A stretch of DNA of 64,000 nucleotides, from the NCBI RefSeq assembly GCF_024494385.1, contig NZ_JAEVLT010000011.1, positions 62,001 to 126,000 of the forward strand, given 5' to 3'. Source of the DNA: Bacillus sp. EB600 (GTDB lineage Bacteria; Bacillota; Bacilli; Bacillales; Cytobacillaceae). A model generated the notes under the pieces. The model was not told the origin of the DNA. It searched no databases and saw only the letters and a program-made list of their open reading frames with translations. Both the position numbers and the translations under genes were made by a program. Below are positions 1 to 8,311 of the stretch, in pieces (position 1 is the stretch's first letter; every line of letters begins with the position of its first letter).

Positions 1-1
1 G

Positions 2-367
2 AAGAGGATTCTTCCTGTTGACCATCTTATCAATGTCAAACCCTTCCCGACGAAAAAAAGAGTAAGTAGGAAAGAGATTTTAGAAAAACTAAATAAGCAG
101 GAAGAAGTAATCAACCTTGTCCTTGAACTCGGTCCAAAAGCGATTGCCCAGTTCAAAAAATACCATCCTTTAAAAGTATCAATTTCCTATACGAATCCTT
201 ACCAAACCATAGCCATTCTAAAGACTTTTATCAATGTTAATAATCTCGAAGAATTGACCGAAATAACAAATTGGCTGCTTTTCTTAGGTGGGGATATCAA
301 GGTCAGGGAAATGCCAGATGAAGTTTTAGAAGGTTTACAAGAGAGATTACGCTTATACTGCCCCTAA
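2..367 (+). CDS. WYL-domain type regulator, C-terminal fragment (partial)
   Basis: The frame is open from the window edge to TAA at 365-367, giving about 121 C-terminal residues; the start lies outside the window. The last 40 residues (WLLFLGGDIKVREM, then a helix ending RLRLYC) resemble the C-terminal extension of WYL-domain transcriptional regulators, where a 'W-L-L-F-G..V.V..P..L' strand precedes a final helix. These are usually HTH regulators that bind a ligand or nucleic acid through the WYL fold. The HTH itself is not visible here, so the family call is tentative. Confidence 0.5.
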   Translation, partial: KRILPVDHLINVKPFPTKKRVSRKEILEKLNKQEEVINLVLELGPKAIAQFKKYHPLKVSISYTNPYQTIAILKTFINVNNLEELTEITNWLLFLGGDIKVREMPDEVLEGLQERLRLYCP

Positions 368-623
368 GTAGTGCAAGTTAAAACCCAAAAAAATTTTGAG
401 CTTGCCCAAAAGGATAGAAGTTTTTGTTCAAGTAATTTAAGAAAATTATATTTTTAAAAGTCTGTATCTTCACAAAATTGTTTGTTCTTCATATTAAATT
501 CAATGCAATCTGTGTAAAATAAGAAGTAGAAAAGAATACTTGAATGAAGTGAAAGTATGGAGTACTTGATTTTTAACTGACAACTATATCGATTTATTAT
601 GCATATGATTGGAGACCGTATGA

Positions 624-2711
624 ATGTTTAGAGAACAGATAAGATATTCTCGGCTTGCGGATATAACAAAAATAATAAATACAAAGTTAGAACTGCGTGA
701 ATTATTGCAGCATGTAACAAGAGCAATCTCCGAAGAAATAGTTCAATGTGATGCTGTTGGTATTCTTTTACCCAATGAAGATGGAACTTTCAGAGGTTTT
801 GCGGGGAAACCGGAAATTATGAGTGGTATGACGATCGAAACACAGGTAATTGATCCTAAAGAAGACATGCTGGCCAGGGAAGTTATTGCAACAAAAAAGA
901 CCATCTACATCCCCGATACCTCTAAGGATAATCGACCGTATCCGCAATCAGTTGAAGCCTTTAAAATTAAATCCATATTAGGACTGCCCATATCATTTGA
1001 GCAAGAGCTATTTGGTCTAGTTTTTTTATTTGATCATGGAACTCCAATGAACTTAACAGAGCCAGAAATTCAAAGTGTTGAAGCTTACGTAAATATGGCA
1101 GCAGTCGCAATCCAAAACGCAAATAATTTAAAAAACAAGGAAAACCTTATTGCCGAGAAGCAGTTGTTACTTGATGTTACACGTGAACTATCTCTGTGTT
1201 CCTCACTAGAGGAAAGTCTCGATAAATGTTTTCTCTACTTAGGAAAGGTCTTGGATAACAATAATATTGGCGTCCGCTTACTTGATCCTTTAAACGATAA
1301 TAGATTTAAAAGCGCAAAGGTAAGTAAGGAAAGTGACTGGGCAGAAGAGGACTGGATGGAGACACATAAAAAGATAAAAATTGACCAAAGTAATGACGTC
1401 CTGATTCAAGAAGTTAGCAAAACAAAAAAAGCGATCCTTATCACAGATGTATTTGCAGACGAAAGACTAAACCATGATGTTTGTCGCAATTTTGGTATTA
1501 AAGGTCTATTTATGATTCCAATCGTTTCAATGGGCGAGGTTTTAGGAGTAATATCTGTTGTCAATTTGAAAGAAAAATTCCTTATAAACTCGGAATCGCA
1601 AATTCAGCTGGCACAATCTATAGTTGATGCCACGGCCTCTACGTTATCAACCTTGCTATATATGAACCAACTTGAAAAAATGGTGGCAGAGCGGACAAGG
1701 GAACTAGCTTCTGCTAATGATAAAGCTACTAGTGTTATTGAAAGTATTACGGATGGATTCTTTGCTTTAAACAAAGAATGGGAGTTTGATTACGTAAATC
1801 AACATCAATATTTACCTCAAAAGAAAACAGCAAAAGATGTGTTAGGCAAGAATATATGGGACATCTTCCCGAAAGCAGTTGATACAGCCATGTATAAAGA
1901 GTTTCATCGGTCGATGATAGAGCGAATTCCCGTCCATTTCGAAACCTACTCAGCCTATGGCGATTATTGGCACGAAGTAGTTGCTTACCCGTATGATGAG
2001 GGTATCTGTTGTCTTTTTAAGAATATATCAGAAAAAAAGAAATATGAGAAGGAATTGAATAGGTTATCAAGCCTAGATTTAATAGGGCAAATGGCTGCAG
2101 GTATCAGTCATGAAATAAGAAACCCATTGACAACAGTACGGGGATTTTTGCAATTATTAAACGAAAAGGATGAACTTGCGAAATACAGACATTACATAAA
2201 TTTAATGGTCGAAGAACTTGACCGTGCGAATTCTATTATTACGGAATTTCTCTCAATGGGTAATACAAGGACATCCGATTTACAGATGTTAGATTTAAAT
2301 TCAATTATTCGTGATATTACACCTTTAATTACGATTGATGCAACTAATCAAAATAAACTTATTCAAGTTGATACTAAGACGATCCCAAAATTACTTTTAA
2401 ATCGTAATGAGATACGGCAATTGTTAATAAACCTATACCGTAACGGCTTAGAAGCGATGAACCAAGAGAAGGTCCTAACGATAAGAACCTACAAAGATGA
2501 TGATTGTGTGGTTCTTGCAGTGCGTGATCAGGGAAAAGGGATTAAGCCTGAGGTATTAGAAAAATTAGGTACTCCATTCTTTACAACCAAAGATAATGGT
2601 ACTGGCTTGGGATTAGGTGTATGTTATGCAATCGCTGCCCGTCATAATGCAAAAATTGAAATTCAAACAGGACCAAAAGGCACTACTTTTTTTGTTAAAT
2701 TTAATTTTTAA
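624..2711 (+). CDS. GAF-GAF-PAS sensor histidine kinase
   Basis: A soluble 695-residue sensor kinase with no membrane segment. Two GAF domains (about 20-165 and 185-345) are followed by a short coiled linker, a PAS domain (about 365-475) and a C-terminal kinase core. The phospho-accepting histidine is His496 in the H-box GISHEIRNPL. The N-box (IRQLLINLYRNGLEA), G1 (DQGKGI) and G2 (TGLGLG) ATP-binding motifs are intact, so it should autophosphorylate. GGAG at 611-614 sets the ATG at 624; another ATG four bases upstream is stopped at once. No response regulator lies beside it, so it is an orphan kinase; a role feeding the sporulation phosphorelay is possible but only inferred. The ligand cannot be read from the sequence. 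Confidence 0.9.
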   Translation: MFREQIRYSRLADITKIINTKLELRELLQHVTRAISEEIVQCDAVGILLPNEDGTFRGFAGKPEIMSGMTIETQVIDPKEDMLAREVIATKKTIYIPDTSKDNRPYPQSVEAFKIKSILGLPISFEQELFGLVFLFDHGTPMNLTEPEIQSVEAYVNMAAVAIQNANNLKNKENLIAEKQLLLDVTRELSLCSSLEESLDKCFLYLGKVLDNNNIGVRLLDPLNDNRFKSAKVSKESDWAEEDWMETHKKIKIDQSNDVLIQEVSKTKKAILITDVFADERLNHDVCRNFGIKGLFMIPIVSMGEVLGVISVVNLKEKFLINSESQIQLAQSIVDATASTLSTLLYMNQLEKMVAERTRELASANDKATSVIESITDGFFALNKEWEFDYVNQHQYLPQKKTAKDVLGKNIWDIFPKAVDTAMYKEFHRSMIERIPVHFETYSAYGDYWHEVVAYPYDEGICCLFKNISEKKKYEKELNRLSSLDLIGQMAAGISHEIRNPLTTVRGFLQLLNEKDELAKYRHYINLMVEELDRANSIITEFLSMGNTRTSDLQMLDLNSIIRDITPLITIDATNQNKLIQVDTKTIPKLLLNRNEIRQLLINLYRNGLEAMNQEKVLTIRTYKDDDCVVLAVRDQGKGIKPEVLEKLGTPFFTTKDNGTGLGLGVCYAIAARHNAKIEIQTGPKGTTFFVKFNF

Positions 2712-2791
2712 AACAAGGAAGTGAGCAAATTTATTCATCTCTAAATAATTATCAGTTGAATAGTTTTTGTGTTACATTATTTTCCAACAAA

Positions 2792-2959
2792 CTAAAGCGT
2801 GTATATATGGGTTCTCGTTAAATCAATTACTTCATGGATAAATTCCTCTTGAGATTCTTTGAGGTCATTTGTAATCCAATTCAGAAGTAGTCCGTAAAAC
2901 TCATAGGCAGTATAACGTTTAAAATAATCCGTGTTGGCTTTGATTATTATTAATTCCTT
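2792..2959 (-). pseudogene. TetR-family regulator, C-terminal remnant
   Basis: A 55-codon open stretch with no start codon of its own, bounded upstream by an in-frame TGA, encodes a tail of the kind seen in TetR ligand-binding domains: DYFKRYTAYEFYGLLLNWI followed by NDLKESQEEF and a final helix. The DNA-binding half is absent. At its 5' boundary the sequence changes abruptly into an unrelated open frame on the other strand, as expected for deletion debris. Confidence 0.5.
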
Positions 2960-3092
2960 TCAAGGAACTACTGGAGTTGAAAAAGTAAATATAGGAAAAT
3001 ATATCCTTAAAGGGTCGAGGGTCTATGTCAATATTGAAGACTTAGGGAATGAAATCCTTCTTACCTTCAAGAAGCTTGAAACATGTGCCTAG
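2940..3092 (+). pseudogene. Unrecognised 3' gene fragment
   Basis: An open frame of about 50 codons ending at TAG 3090-3092 encodes a beta-rich tail (KVNIGKYILKGSRVYVNIED, then LGNEILLTF). It lacks a convincing start or ribosome binding site, and its beginning abuts the TetR remnant on the other strand. I do not recognise the family. It is most likely the tail of a deleted gene, since an inverted repeat follows its stop directly. Confidence 0.25.
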
Positions 3093-3139
3093 TCACTCCC
3101 CGTATTTTGTCAAATCCATCGACATTATTCGGGAGTGAC
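3092..3139. terminator. Inverted repeat after the gene fragment
   Basis: GTCACTCCCCG (3092-3102) pairs with CGGGAGTGAC (3130-3139) across a 27-base loop. There is no clear U-tract, so this is a weak terminator or a transcript-end hairpin between the convergent fragment and the AIM24 gene. Confidence 0.35.
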
Positions 3140-3170
3140 AAAGGCACTGTTATTTTCAAGCTACATCAAT

Positions 3171-3968
3171 TTATTTTGATGATTGTGCAGGATTAAAAGC
3201 AAGGCTCAACTTTTCATAAACTGGTAATGTCGGTGCAATAATAACTTTTCCTGTACCTCTAAATGTTTGAAGCAGGCCTTCGCCGGATGCAACAGAACCG
3301 AAAATGCTTTTTGTTGATTTTTCAACGGTAAAATCAATGTTACCAAGTCGGAAAAGAGTGAAATTCCCGTCTACTTGTACCATTTCATTTTGAAGCTCAA
3401 ACTCCACAAGTTCATCCTCTGGAACGGGAATTTCAAATACGCAAAATCCGCTTCCGGATACTTTTGTTTGAAATAATCCTTCACCGCCAACAATGGCCGA
3501 GGAAACATTTTTCATTGCCTGTGCAGAAACAGAAACGCTGGATTCACAGCAATAAAATAGACCCTTATCTGCAATGATTTCTTCGTTGGTAAGTTCTACT
3601 ATCATAAAGTGTTTAAAACTTGGTTCAAGGTAAATAATCCCACTGCCTTGGTATTGTGGTTTAATTGCGGATTCATTAGTTAAAACACTGGAGGCTAATC
3701 CTTTTAAAAAACCTTTTGCACCAGTTCCTCCTAAACCTTTTAGCGTAATACTCCCTTTCATAAACTGCAGTGCACCAGATTCGGCAGTAAGGGAGCCGTT
3801 TTTAAGTGTAATCCTAACTTGTCTCAATTTAATATTTGACTTTTGCGCGAAAAATAGCTTTTCAGCAACGGAAAAATTATCATTCCCGCCTAAATTTTGA
3901 TATTCTAAAACCTCAATTTTGATATGTTGATTTTCAACGAAACTAACTACTTGATATGCCTCAGACAT
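3171..3968 (-). CDS. AIM24 family protein
   Basis: A 265-residue all-beta protein without signal peptide or membrane segment. The repeated Gly-rich strands (GSGIIYLEPSF; GGEGLFQTKVSGSGFCVFEI; GEGLLQTFRGTGKVIIAP) are characteristic of the AIM24 family, a trimeric beta-prism fold named after a yeast mitochondrial protein; the bacterial role is not established. Bacterial members are often annotated as tellurite- or envelope-stress associated, but nothing here shows that. The start follows a GGGGAAATTGCC stretch. It stands alone, with remnant genes on both sides. Confidence 0.85.
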   Translation of the reverse strand: MSEAYQVVSFVENQHIKIEVLEYQNLGGNDNFSVAEKLFFAQKSNIKLRQVRITLKNGSLTAESGALQFMKGSITLKGLGGTGAKGFLKGLASSVLTNESAIKPQYQGSGIIYLEPSFKHFMIVELTNEEIIADKGLFYCCESSVSVSAQAMKNVSSAIVGGEGLFQTKVSGSGFCVFEIPVPEDELVEFELQNEMVQVDGNFTLFRLGNIDFTVEKSTKSIFGSVASGEGLLQTFRGTGKVIIAPTLPVYEKLSLAFNPAQSSK

Positions 3969-4095
3969 GGCAATTTCCCCTTTTTATTTTATTTTGAGTA
4001 ATTTTAGCTGAGTTTTCAAGACAAAAAAGGCCGTTAGCTTCTTTTTGACTTTTCATGGACCTTTCAGTTCTCTTGGACAAAGTGTCTGCGTCATG

Positions 4096-4445
4096 TTACT
4101 GCAATAATTGAAAGGCAGATTGGACCATCCATTTTACACCGACCTTGATGGCTTCTTCGTCGACCATAAATTCTGGATGATGCCTTTTTCTTCATTTCTT
4201 GAACCTAGCCATACGTAGCATCCGGGTATTTCTTTTTGATAGTAGGAAAAATCCTCACCGCCCATGGTTGAATCAGTCAGAAGGGTATTTTCCTCCCCAA
4301 CTACTGTTACAGCTACGGAGCGAACAATTTCTGTAACTCTCGCATCATTTACGACGGCTGGAATTAAAAATTGATAATCAATTTCAATTTCCCCGCCGAG
4401 TGCTGTTACCGTATTGGTAACAATCTTTTTAAATACTTTACTCAT
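4096..4445 (-). pseudogene. M20 amidohydrolase, frameshifted C-terminal remnant
   Basis: Only the C-terminal third of an HipO-like M20 metallo-amidohydrolase remains. It carries the family signature GGEDFSYYQKEIPGC followed by WLGSRNEEKGI. At about 4178-4185 the frame breaks: the other frame continues with the expected HPEFMVDEEAIKVGVKW and ends at TAA 4096-4098, so the C-terminus is present but out of frame. The 5' part, including most metal ligands and the dimerisation domain, has been deleted and the remainder is joined directly to a truncated ABC ATPase gene. Not functional. Confidence 0.85.
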
Positions 4446-4836
4446 TTGCCTTTTCTTCAAGTCCTACTTTTTTAAGAAGCTCTGAACCTTTTTTCTTTGC
4501 CTGATCTTTGGTCATTTTTTTTAGTAAAACTGGTGCTTCGATAATATTTTCGATCACTGTCATATGAGGAAATAAATTGAATTGCTGAAAAACCATGCCG
4601 ATTTCCTGACGAAGTTTATTTAATGAAGACTCTTTCGACTCTACTACTTTACCATTAATAGTGATTGTTTCGAAATCAGCCGCATCTAAATAATTCATGC
4701 AGCGAAGAAACGTACTTTTCCCTGAGCCGCTTGGTCCAATAATGACAACGACCTCACTGGGAGCAATGTCTAAATCTATGCCTTTTAAAACTTCTAGGTT
4801 ATTAAATTTCTTTGTTATACTTATACATGAAATCAT
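4438..4836 (-). pseudogene. Polar amino-acid ABC transporter ATPase, truncated
   Basis: The 132 residues match the N-terminal half of GlnQ/TcyN-type ATPases: Walker A GPSGSGKSTFLRCMNYL and the Q-loop FQQFNLFPHMTV are present. The frame ends after GLEEKANE, before the signature LSGGQ, Walker B and H-loop, so it cannot hydrolyse ATP normally. The truncation point is where the M20 amidohydrolase remnant begins, so a single internal deletion probably fused the two genes. AGGTG precedes its ATG with normal spacing. Confidence 0.85.
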
Positions 4837-4913
4837 TCGTATACACCTACTTTTTTCTCAATTCTCCCTACAATATAAGACATAATGGTTGTTAAGAGTA
4901 AGTAGATATAACT
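4833..4913 (-). pseudogene. Amino-acid ABC permease, C-terminal remnant
   Basis: Read on the minus strand, the 26 codons before the TGA at 4833-4835 encode IYLLLTTIMSYIVGRIEKKV and GVYE, the typical end of polar amino-acid ABC permeases. The TGA overlaps the ATG of the ATPase remnant (ATGA), the usual operon junction. The frame is closed by a stop just upstream, so only the tail survives. Together with the next two remnants it records a decayed permease-ATPase-amidohydrolase operon. Confidence 0.6.
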
Positions 4914-5089
4914 TTAGTACTTTATTTATTTAGTATGATAAAGTATTCTGATAGAATTTATTTTATTGAAATAATTGGGAAAATGCAAGGTGATTTTATT
5001 ATATTACTAGTTTCCTAACTATTGGAAAATATTATTCCTATATACATAGTTGAAATTAATTTACACTAGTGAGTATGAATAATAAATTT

Positions 5090-5103
5090 TGAAAGCGCTT
5101 AAA
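5090..5103 (+). promoter_or_regulatory. cre-like CcpA site
   Basis: TGAAAGCGCTTAAA resembles the catabolite response element (TGWAANCGNTNWCA) and lies just upstream of the -35 of the riboswitch promoter. The core TGAAAGCGCTT matches well; the last bases deviate. Carbon control of the downstream gene is inference. Confidence 0.4.
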
Positions 5104-5110
5104 TTTTTGA

Positions 5111-5139
5111 TTGACAGGGATAACATTTGAGATTATTCT
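5111..5139 (+). promoter_or_regulatory. Sigma-A promoter of the glycine riboswitch transcript
   Basis: TTGACA (5111-5116), a 17-base spacer and TATTCT (5134-5139) make a near-consensus promoter about 30 bases before the first aptamer. Confidence 0.75.
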
Positions 5140-5169
5140 TAAAAATATAAAAATATATGTGAGTGAAGG

Positions 5170-5350
5170 TTGCAGGAGAGTGTTTATTTATAAGCCGCCG
5201 AAGGAGCAAACTCCAATAAGACCCTTGGAGCGAATCTCTCAGGTAGAAGAAACTGCAACTGGACACAACCTCTGGAGAGAGCGTATGAATACCTACGTCA
5301 CCAAAGGGGAATGGCTCCATTGAGCTAAACTCTCAGGTAAAAGGACAGAG
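5170..5350 (+). promoter_or_regulatory. Tandem glycine riboswitch
   Basis: Two glycine aptamers lie in tandem. Aptamer 1 spans about 5170-5258: P1 pairs TTGCAG with CTGCAA, and it contains GCCGCCGAAGGAGCAA and the conserved AATCTCTCAGGTA. Aptamer 2 spans about 5270-5350, with CACCAAAGGGG, TGAGCTAAACTCTCAGGTAA and closure by GGACAGAG. The short linker between them is typical of the cooperative tandem class. In Bacillus this RNA normally precedes the gcvT cleavage operon; here the next gene is an MFS transporter. The 3' side of aptamer 2 P1 shares its GACAG with the terminator that follows, which predicts a glycine-ON switch. Confidence 0.9.
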
Positions 5351-5389
5351 AAGGGCAGAGAAAAACACACTTTTTTCACTGTCTTTTTT
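5344..5389 (+). terminator. Riboswitch expression-platform terminator
   Basis: GACAG (5344-5348) pairs with CTGTC (5379-5383), with an inner A-run/T-run pairing, followed by TTTTTT (5384-5389). The left arm overlaps the closing helix of aptamer 2, so glycine binding should prevent this hairpin and allow read-through. The mutual exclusion is inferred from complementarity. Confidence 0.65.
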
Positions 5390-5473
5390 GCTGTGCCTGC
5401 AATTCATGAGAGTATCATCTAAGAAAACACATAGTTAGTTTAATGGATCGTTAACCAAAAGGGGAGGTTTACC

Positions 5474-6874
5474 ATGGAAACAAGCTATAAAGGTAATAAC
5501 AGAATGATAACAGGGATTGTATTAGGGGTTCTTACTTATTGGCTATTCGCACAGTCACTAATAAATGTAATACCGGAAGTTCAAAAAGATATGGGAATTT
5601 CATTAGGGCTTTTGAATACAGCAATTAGTTTAACTGGTTTATTTTGTGGCATGTTTGTTGTAGCAGCTGGAGGAATATCTGATCGAATTGGGCGCAAAAA
5701 AATTACGAATATTGGTTTACTATTAAATATCATTGGTTCACTTTGTCTCATCTTTGCACATGATACGGCTCTCTTAATTATTGGGCGTGTGATTCAAGGC
5801 CTCTCGGCAGCATGTATTATGCCTGCGACGCTTGCTTTGGTGAAAACCTATTTTGACGGTGCTGATCGCCAAAGAGCCTTAAGCTTCTGGTCTTTTGGAT
5901 CTTGGGGTGGCGGGGGGATTTGTTCGTTTGCCGGGGGTTTAATTGCTACATATTTGGGATGGCGTTGGATCTTCATTTTTTCCATCATTTTCACTTTGTT
6001 ATCTTGGTTCTTGATTAAAGAAATACCAGAGAGCAAAGCAAAACAAATCAAGTCATCAAAATTTGATTATGCTGGCTTAGTTGTCTTTGCCCTTGTGATG
6101 CTTGCCTTAGAAACTGTTATTACACGTGGAGGGGACTTCGGTTGGACAAGTCCTATTTCGTTAACGTTAATGGCTGTTGCGGTCATTGGCGGTGGGGTAT
6201 TTTTTAAAATTGTAACGGGAAAATCTAACGGATTTATCGATCTTTCTTTATTTAAAAATAATTATTTTACTGGCGCTGCTGTGTCAAACTTTTTACTAAA
6301 TGCTGTAGCTGGAGCACTCATTGTTGCGAATACGTATGTCCAAGTAGCAAGAGGATTCAGTTCTTTTCAATCTGGGTTATTATCGCTTGGCTATTTAGTT
6401 TGCGTATTATCGATGATTCGTGTTGGTGAAAAATTATTACAAAGACATGGTCCAAGAAAGCCGATGATCATAGCTTGCATTTTGGTAATATCCGGGATTT
6501 CATTAATGACCTTAACATTCTTACCAAATCTAATGTATTCGATTGTTGTTGTTATTGGTTTTACAGTGTATGGAATTGGACTAGGTCTTTATGCGACACC
6601 ATCTACAGATACAGCAATAGATAATGTTCCGGCAGCGAAGGCAGGAGAGGCAGCAGGTATTTATAAAATGACTAGTACACTTGGCGGCTCTTTTGGTTTG
6701 GCAATATCTGTTGCTGTTTATAGTGTAGTTGAAAAGATCGGAAGTATGGAAGTGGCTGCAAGTACTGGGTTGGTGGTAAATATTATTTTTGCCGGCCTGG
6801 CTTTACTGGCTATAGTAACGGCGATTCCAAAATCACGTGTCCCGGAATCGATAAACGAGAGGAAGGCAAGTTAA
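5474..6874 (+). CDS. MFS drug/metabolite exporter, DHA2-like, under glycine riboswitch control
   Basis: A 466-residue integral membrane transporter with about 12-14 hydrophobic segments. It shows the MFS loop motif A (SDRIGRKK, about residues 75-82), motif C-like glycine-rich helices and a DHA2-type layout. It lacks the long loops of sugar porters. GGGGAGG precedes the ATG closely. It is monocistronic, between the riboswitch terminator and a strong terminator at 6925. Control by glycine suggests it exports glycine or a glycine-derived or glycine-mimicking compound when glycine is in excess; the substrate is inferred from regulation, not from the protein. Confidence 0.85.
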   Translation: METSYKGNNRMITGIVLGVLTYWLFAQSLINVIPEVQKDMGISLGLLNTAISLTGLFCGMFVVAAGGISDRIGRKKITNIGLLLNIIGSLCLIFAHDTALLIIGRVIQGLSAACIMPATLALVKTYFDGADRQRALSFWSFGSWGGGGICSFAGGLIATYLGWRWIFIFSIIFTLLSWFLIKEIPESKAKQIKSSKFDYAGLVVFALVMLALETVITRGGDFGWTSPISLTLMAVAVIGGGVFFKIVTGKSNGFIDLSLFKNNYFTGAAVSNFLLNAVAGALIVANTYVQVARGFSSFQSGLLSLGYLVCVLSMIRVGEKLLQRHGPRKPMIIACILVISGISLMTLTFLPNLMYSIVVVIGFTVYGIGLGLYATPSTDTAIDNVPAAKAGEAAGIYKMTSTLGGSFGLAISVAVYSVVEKIGSMEVAASTGLVVNIIFAGLALLAIVTAIPKSRVPESINERKAS

Positions 6875-6924
6875 TAACCTGCTCTGTGGCATTAAAATCA
6901 ATAAAGCTTTAACTTAGTCAATCT

Positions 6925-6972
6925 AAAAAAGGTATAATACCTCATAAATTGAGGGAATTATACCTTTTTTTC
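6925..6972 (+). terminator. Terminator after the MFS gene
   Basis: AAAAAAGGTATAATACCTC and GAGGGAATTATACC form a long stem closed by a TTTTTTTT run. It also contains A-runs on the left, so it could act in both directions. Confidence 0.85.
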
Positions 6973-6990
6973 TGTAAAATTGGAATGAAT

Positions 6991-7040
6991 GGGGACGGTT
7001 CTTACGTCACTAAGGAAAAATGCAAGAGAAGAACCGTCCA
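6991..7040. repeat. REP-like palindrome, copy 1 (GGGGACGGTTCTT family)
   Basis: GGGGACGGTTCTT (6991-7003) is followed 25 bases later by AAGAACCGTCCA (7029-7040), an inverted pair. The same arms occur at 9973-10016. Such GGGACGGTTCTT hairpins are dispersed in many Firmicute genomes, and comparable REP families elsewhere are moved by single-domain Y1 (RAYT) transposases; no such gene is present here. Confidence 0.7.
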
Positions 7041-7069
7041 CTTGATCTTACCCTTAATCTCATCGCTAA

Positions 7070-8077
7070 CTACACTTTTCTATCTACTGCTTGAGGAGGT
7101 TGTTCAAACCATTTTTCTTTTATTGCTAAAAGTAAACCTAATCCATAATACTTCTTCATATCGTCTGAAATATTACCTAATTTAAAAACGATATCGGTTC
7201 TTAAACTGGAAGTCATAGCCTGGCCTACCATGGCAAAACAGAATATTCCCAAACAGGTATTCACAAAAAACAACATTAACTTATCGGAAAACGGAGACAT
7301 CTCTCCATCGGAAATTTGATAGTCCCCTGATGCTGAGATCGGAATATTTTCTTTCTCAAGAACTTCTTGAAGTGAATCTAATATTTTTTCGATCCCATCT
7401 CTACCTTTACCAAAATGTTGTTTTAGCTCTTTTGTTTGGGCCAATTTACTAAAAGTTACAAAAACCATTTTTGAAAACTGTGCCCTATGTATAATCCTTG
7501 ATACATTAGCGATTTCAGGGGCATTTAAAGGTCTTGAACCACCAAAAAAGCCATTAAGATACATGAAGTTGTCAGCAAATTCGACCTCACTATCTATCGC
7601 TACTTGTGGAGGTTTCAAATATATTCCTTGTGATAACATTAAGTCTACAATTTCATTCTGAACTTTTACAGAAAATGCAATGTTTACTTGAAAATGATCT
7701 CGAACATCTTTTCTCGTGCAATCTGATAATGCAATTGGATATGTACTAAACGAAAGGTGTGTTAGATCAAAACAAAAATACAAAATAAACGTATCGGAAA
7801 ATACTTTGGGTACGTCAGTCCTTACATCTTCATGGGTAAAACCAAGAGGAATTGTAAGATTTTCTTTGATAAAAATCTCCTTAAGTTCATTTATATTTTT
7901 TTGAGATTGAGTTAACATCGTTTCTATTACTTGTTTTATTGAGCTATCTTCTGTGCTTGCAAAAAAATATTCAAACAGTCTTTGTTCCATACTGCTCTTT
8001 AAATAGGAAGACCATAGGTTCGATACTTCATTTGCCGTTAATTCTACGAAAGGCATAGTGCCTTTTGTATGAGCCAT
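7070..8077 (-). CDS. DUF3231 family protein
   Basis: A protein of about 335 residues built of two related halves (roughly 15-165 and 185-330), each with the helical pattern LWSSYLKSSMEQRLFEYF / LNAPEIANVSRIIHRAQFSK seen in DUF3231, a ferritin-like helical family common in Bacillus with no firmly assigned activity. There is no signal peptide. An ATG at 8077 is preferred over the GTG three codons upstream because AAGGAG then has an 8-base spacing. It is transcribed alone toward the REP-like palindrome. Confidence 0.8.
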   Translation of the reverse strand: MAHTKGTMPFVELTANEVSNLWSSYLKSSMEQRLFEYFFASTEDSSIKQVIETMLTQSQKNINELKEIFIKENLTIPLGFTHEDVRTDVPKVFSDTFILYFCFDLTHLSFSTYPIALSDCTRKDVRDHFQVNIAFSVKVQNEIVDLMLSQGIYLKPPQVAIDSEVEFADNFMYLNGFFGGSRPLNAPEIANVSRIIHRAQFSKMVFVTFSKLAQTKELKQHFGKGRDGIEKILDSLQEVLEKENIPISASGDYQISDGEMSPFSDKLMLFFVNTCLGIFCFAMVGQAMTSSLRTDIVFKLGNISDDMKKYYGLGLLLAIKEKWFEQPPQAVDRKV

Positions 8078-8241
8078 TTTATCCACTCCTTCCTAATTAT
8101 TGTCACTCGGAAATTGATATTTATTCAAATTGGTATAAGCAAATTAAGTATGAAGGTAAAGGGATTTCTCGTTTGGAAAATCAATAATGTTGTCCTCCTC
8201 TGGAGAAAAAAGCAGTAATCATTGACAGTTAAAATGAAGAA

Positions 8242-8275
8242 GCAGGAAATCGGATCGATTTCCTGCCTGTTTTTG
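8242..8275. terminator. Terminator hairpin between DUF3231 and the L,D-transpeptidase
   Basis: GCAGGAAATCG (8242-8252) pairs with CGATTTCCTGC and is followed on the plus strand by CTGTTTTT. On the minus strand it lies just past the stop of the L,D-transpeptidase, so it can end that transcript too. Upstream (8110-8190, plus strand) is a short open stretch ending IKYEGKGISRLENQ, possibly a gene tail whose terminator this was. Confidence 0.6.
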
Positions 8276-8311
8276 GTACAAATAGAGTGACCAATAATAG
8301 AATGCTATTTC

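Noticed and set aside
5099..5323. Open frames on both strands over the riboswitch
   Set aside because: The interval is fully explained by the tandem glycine aptamers; neither frame has a ribosome site or protein-like composition.
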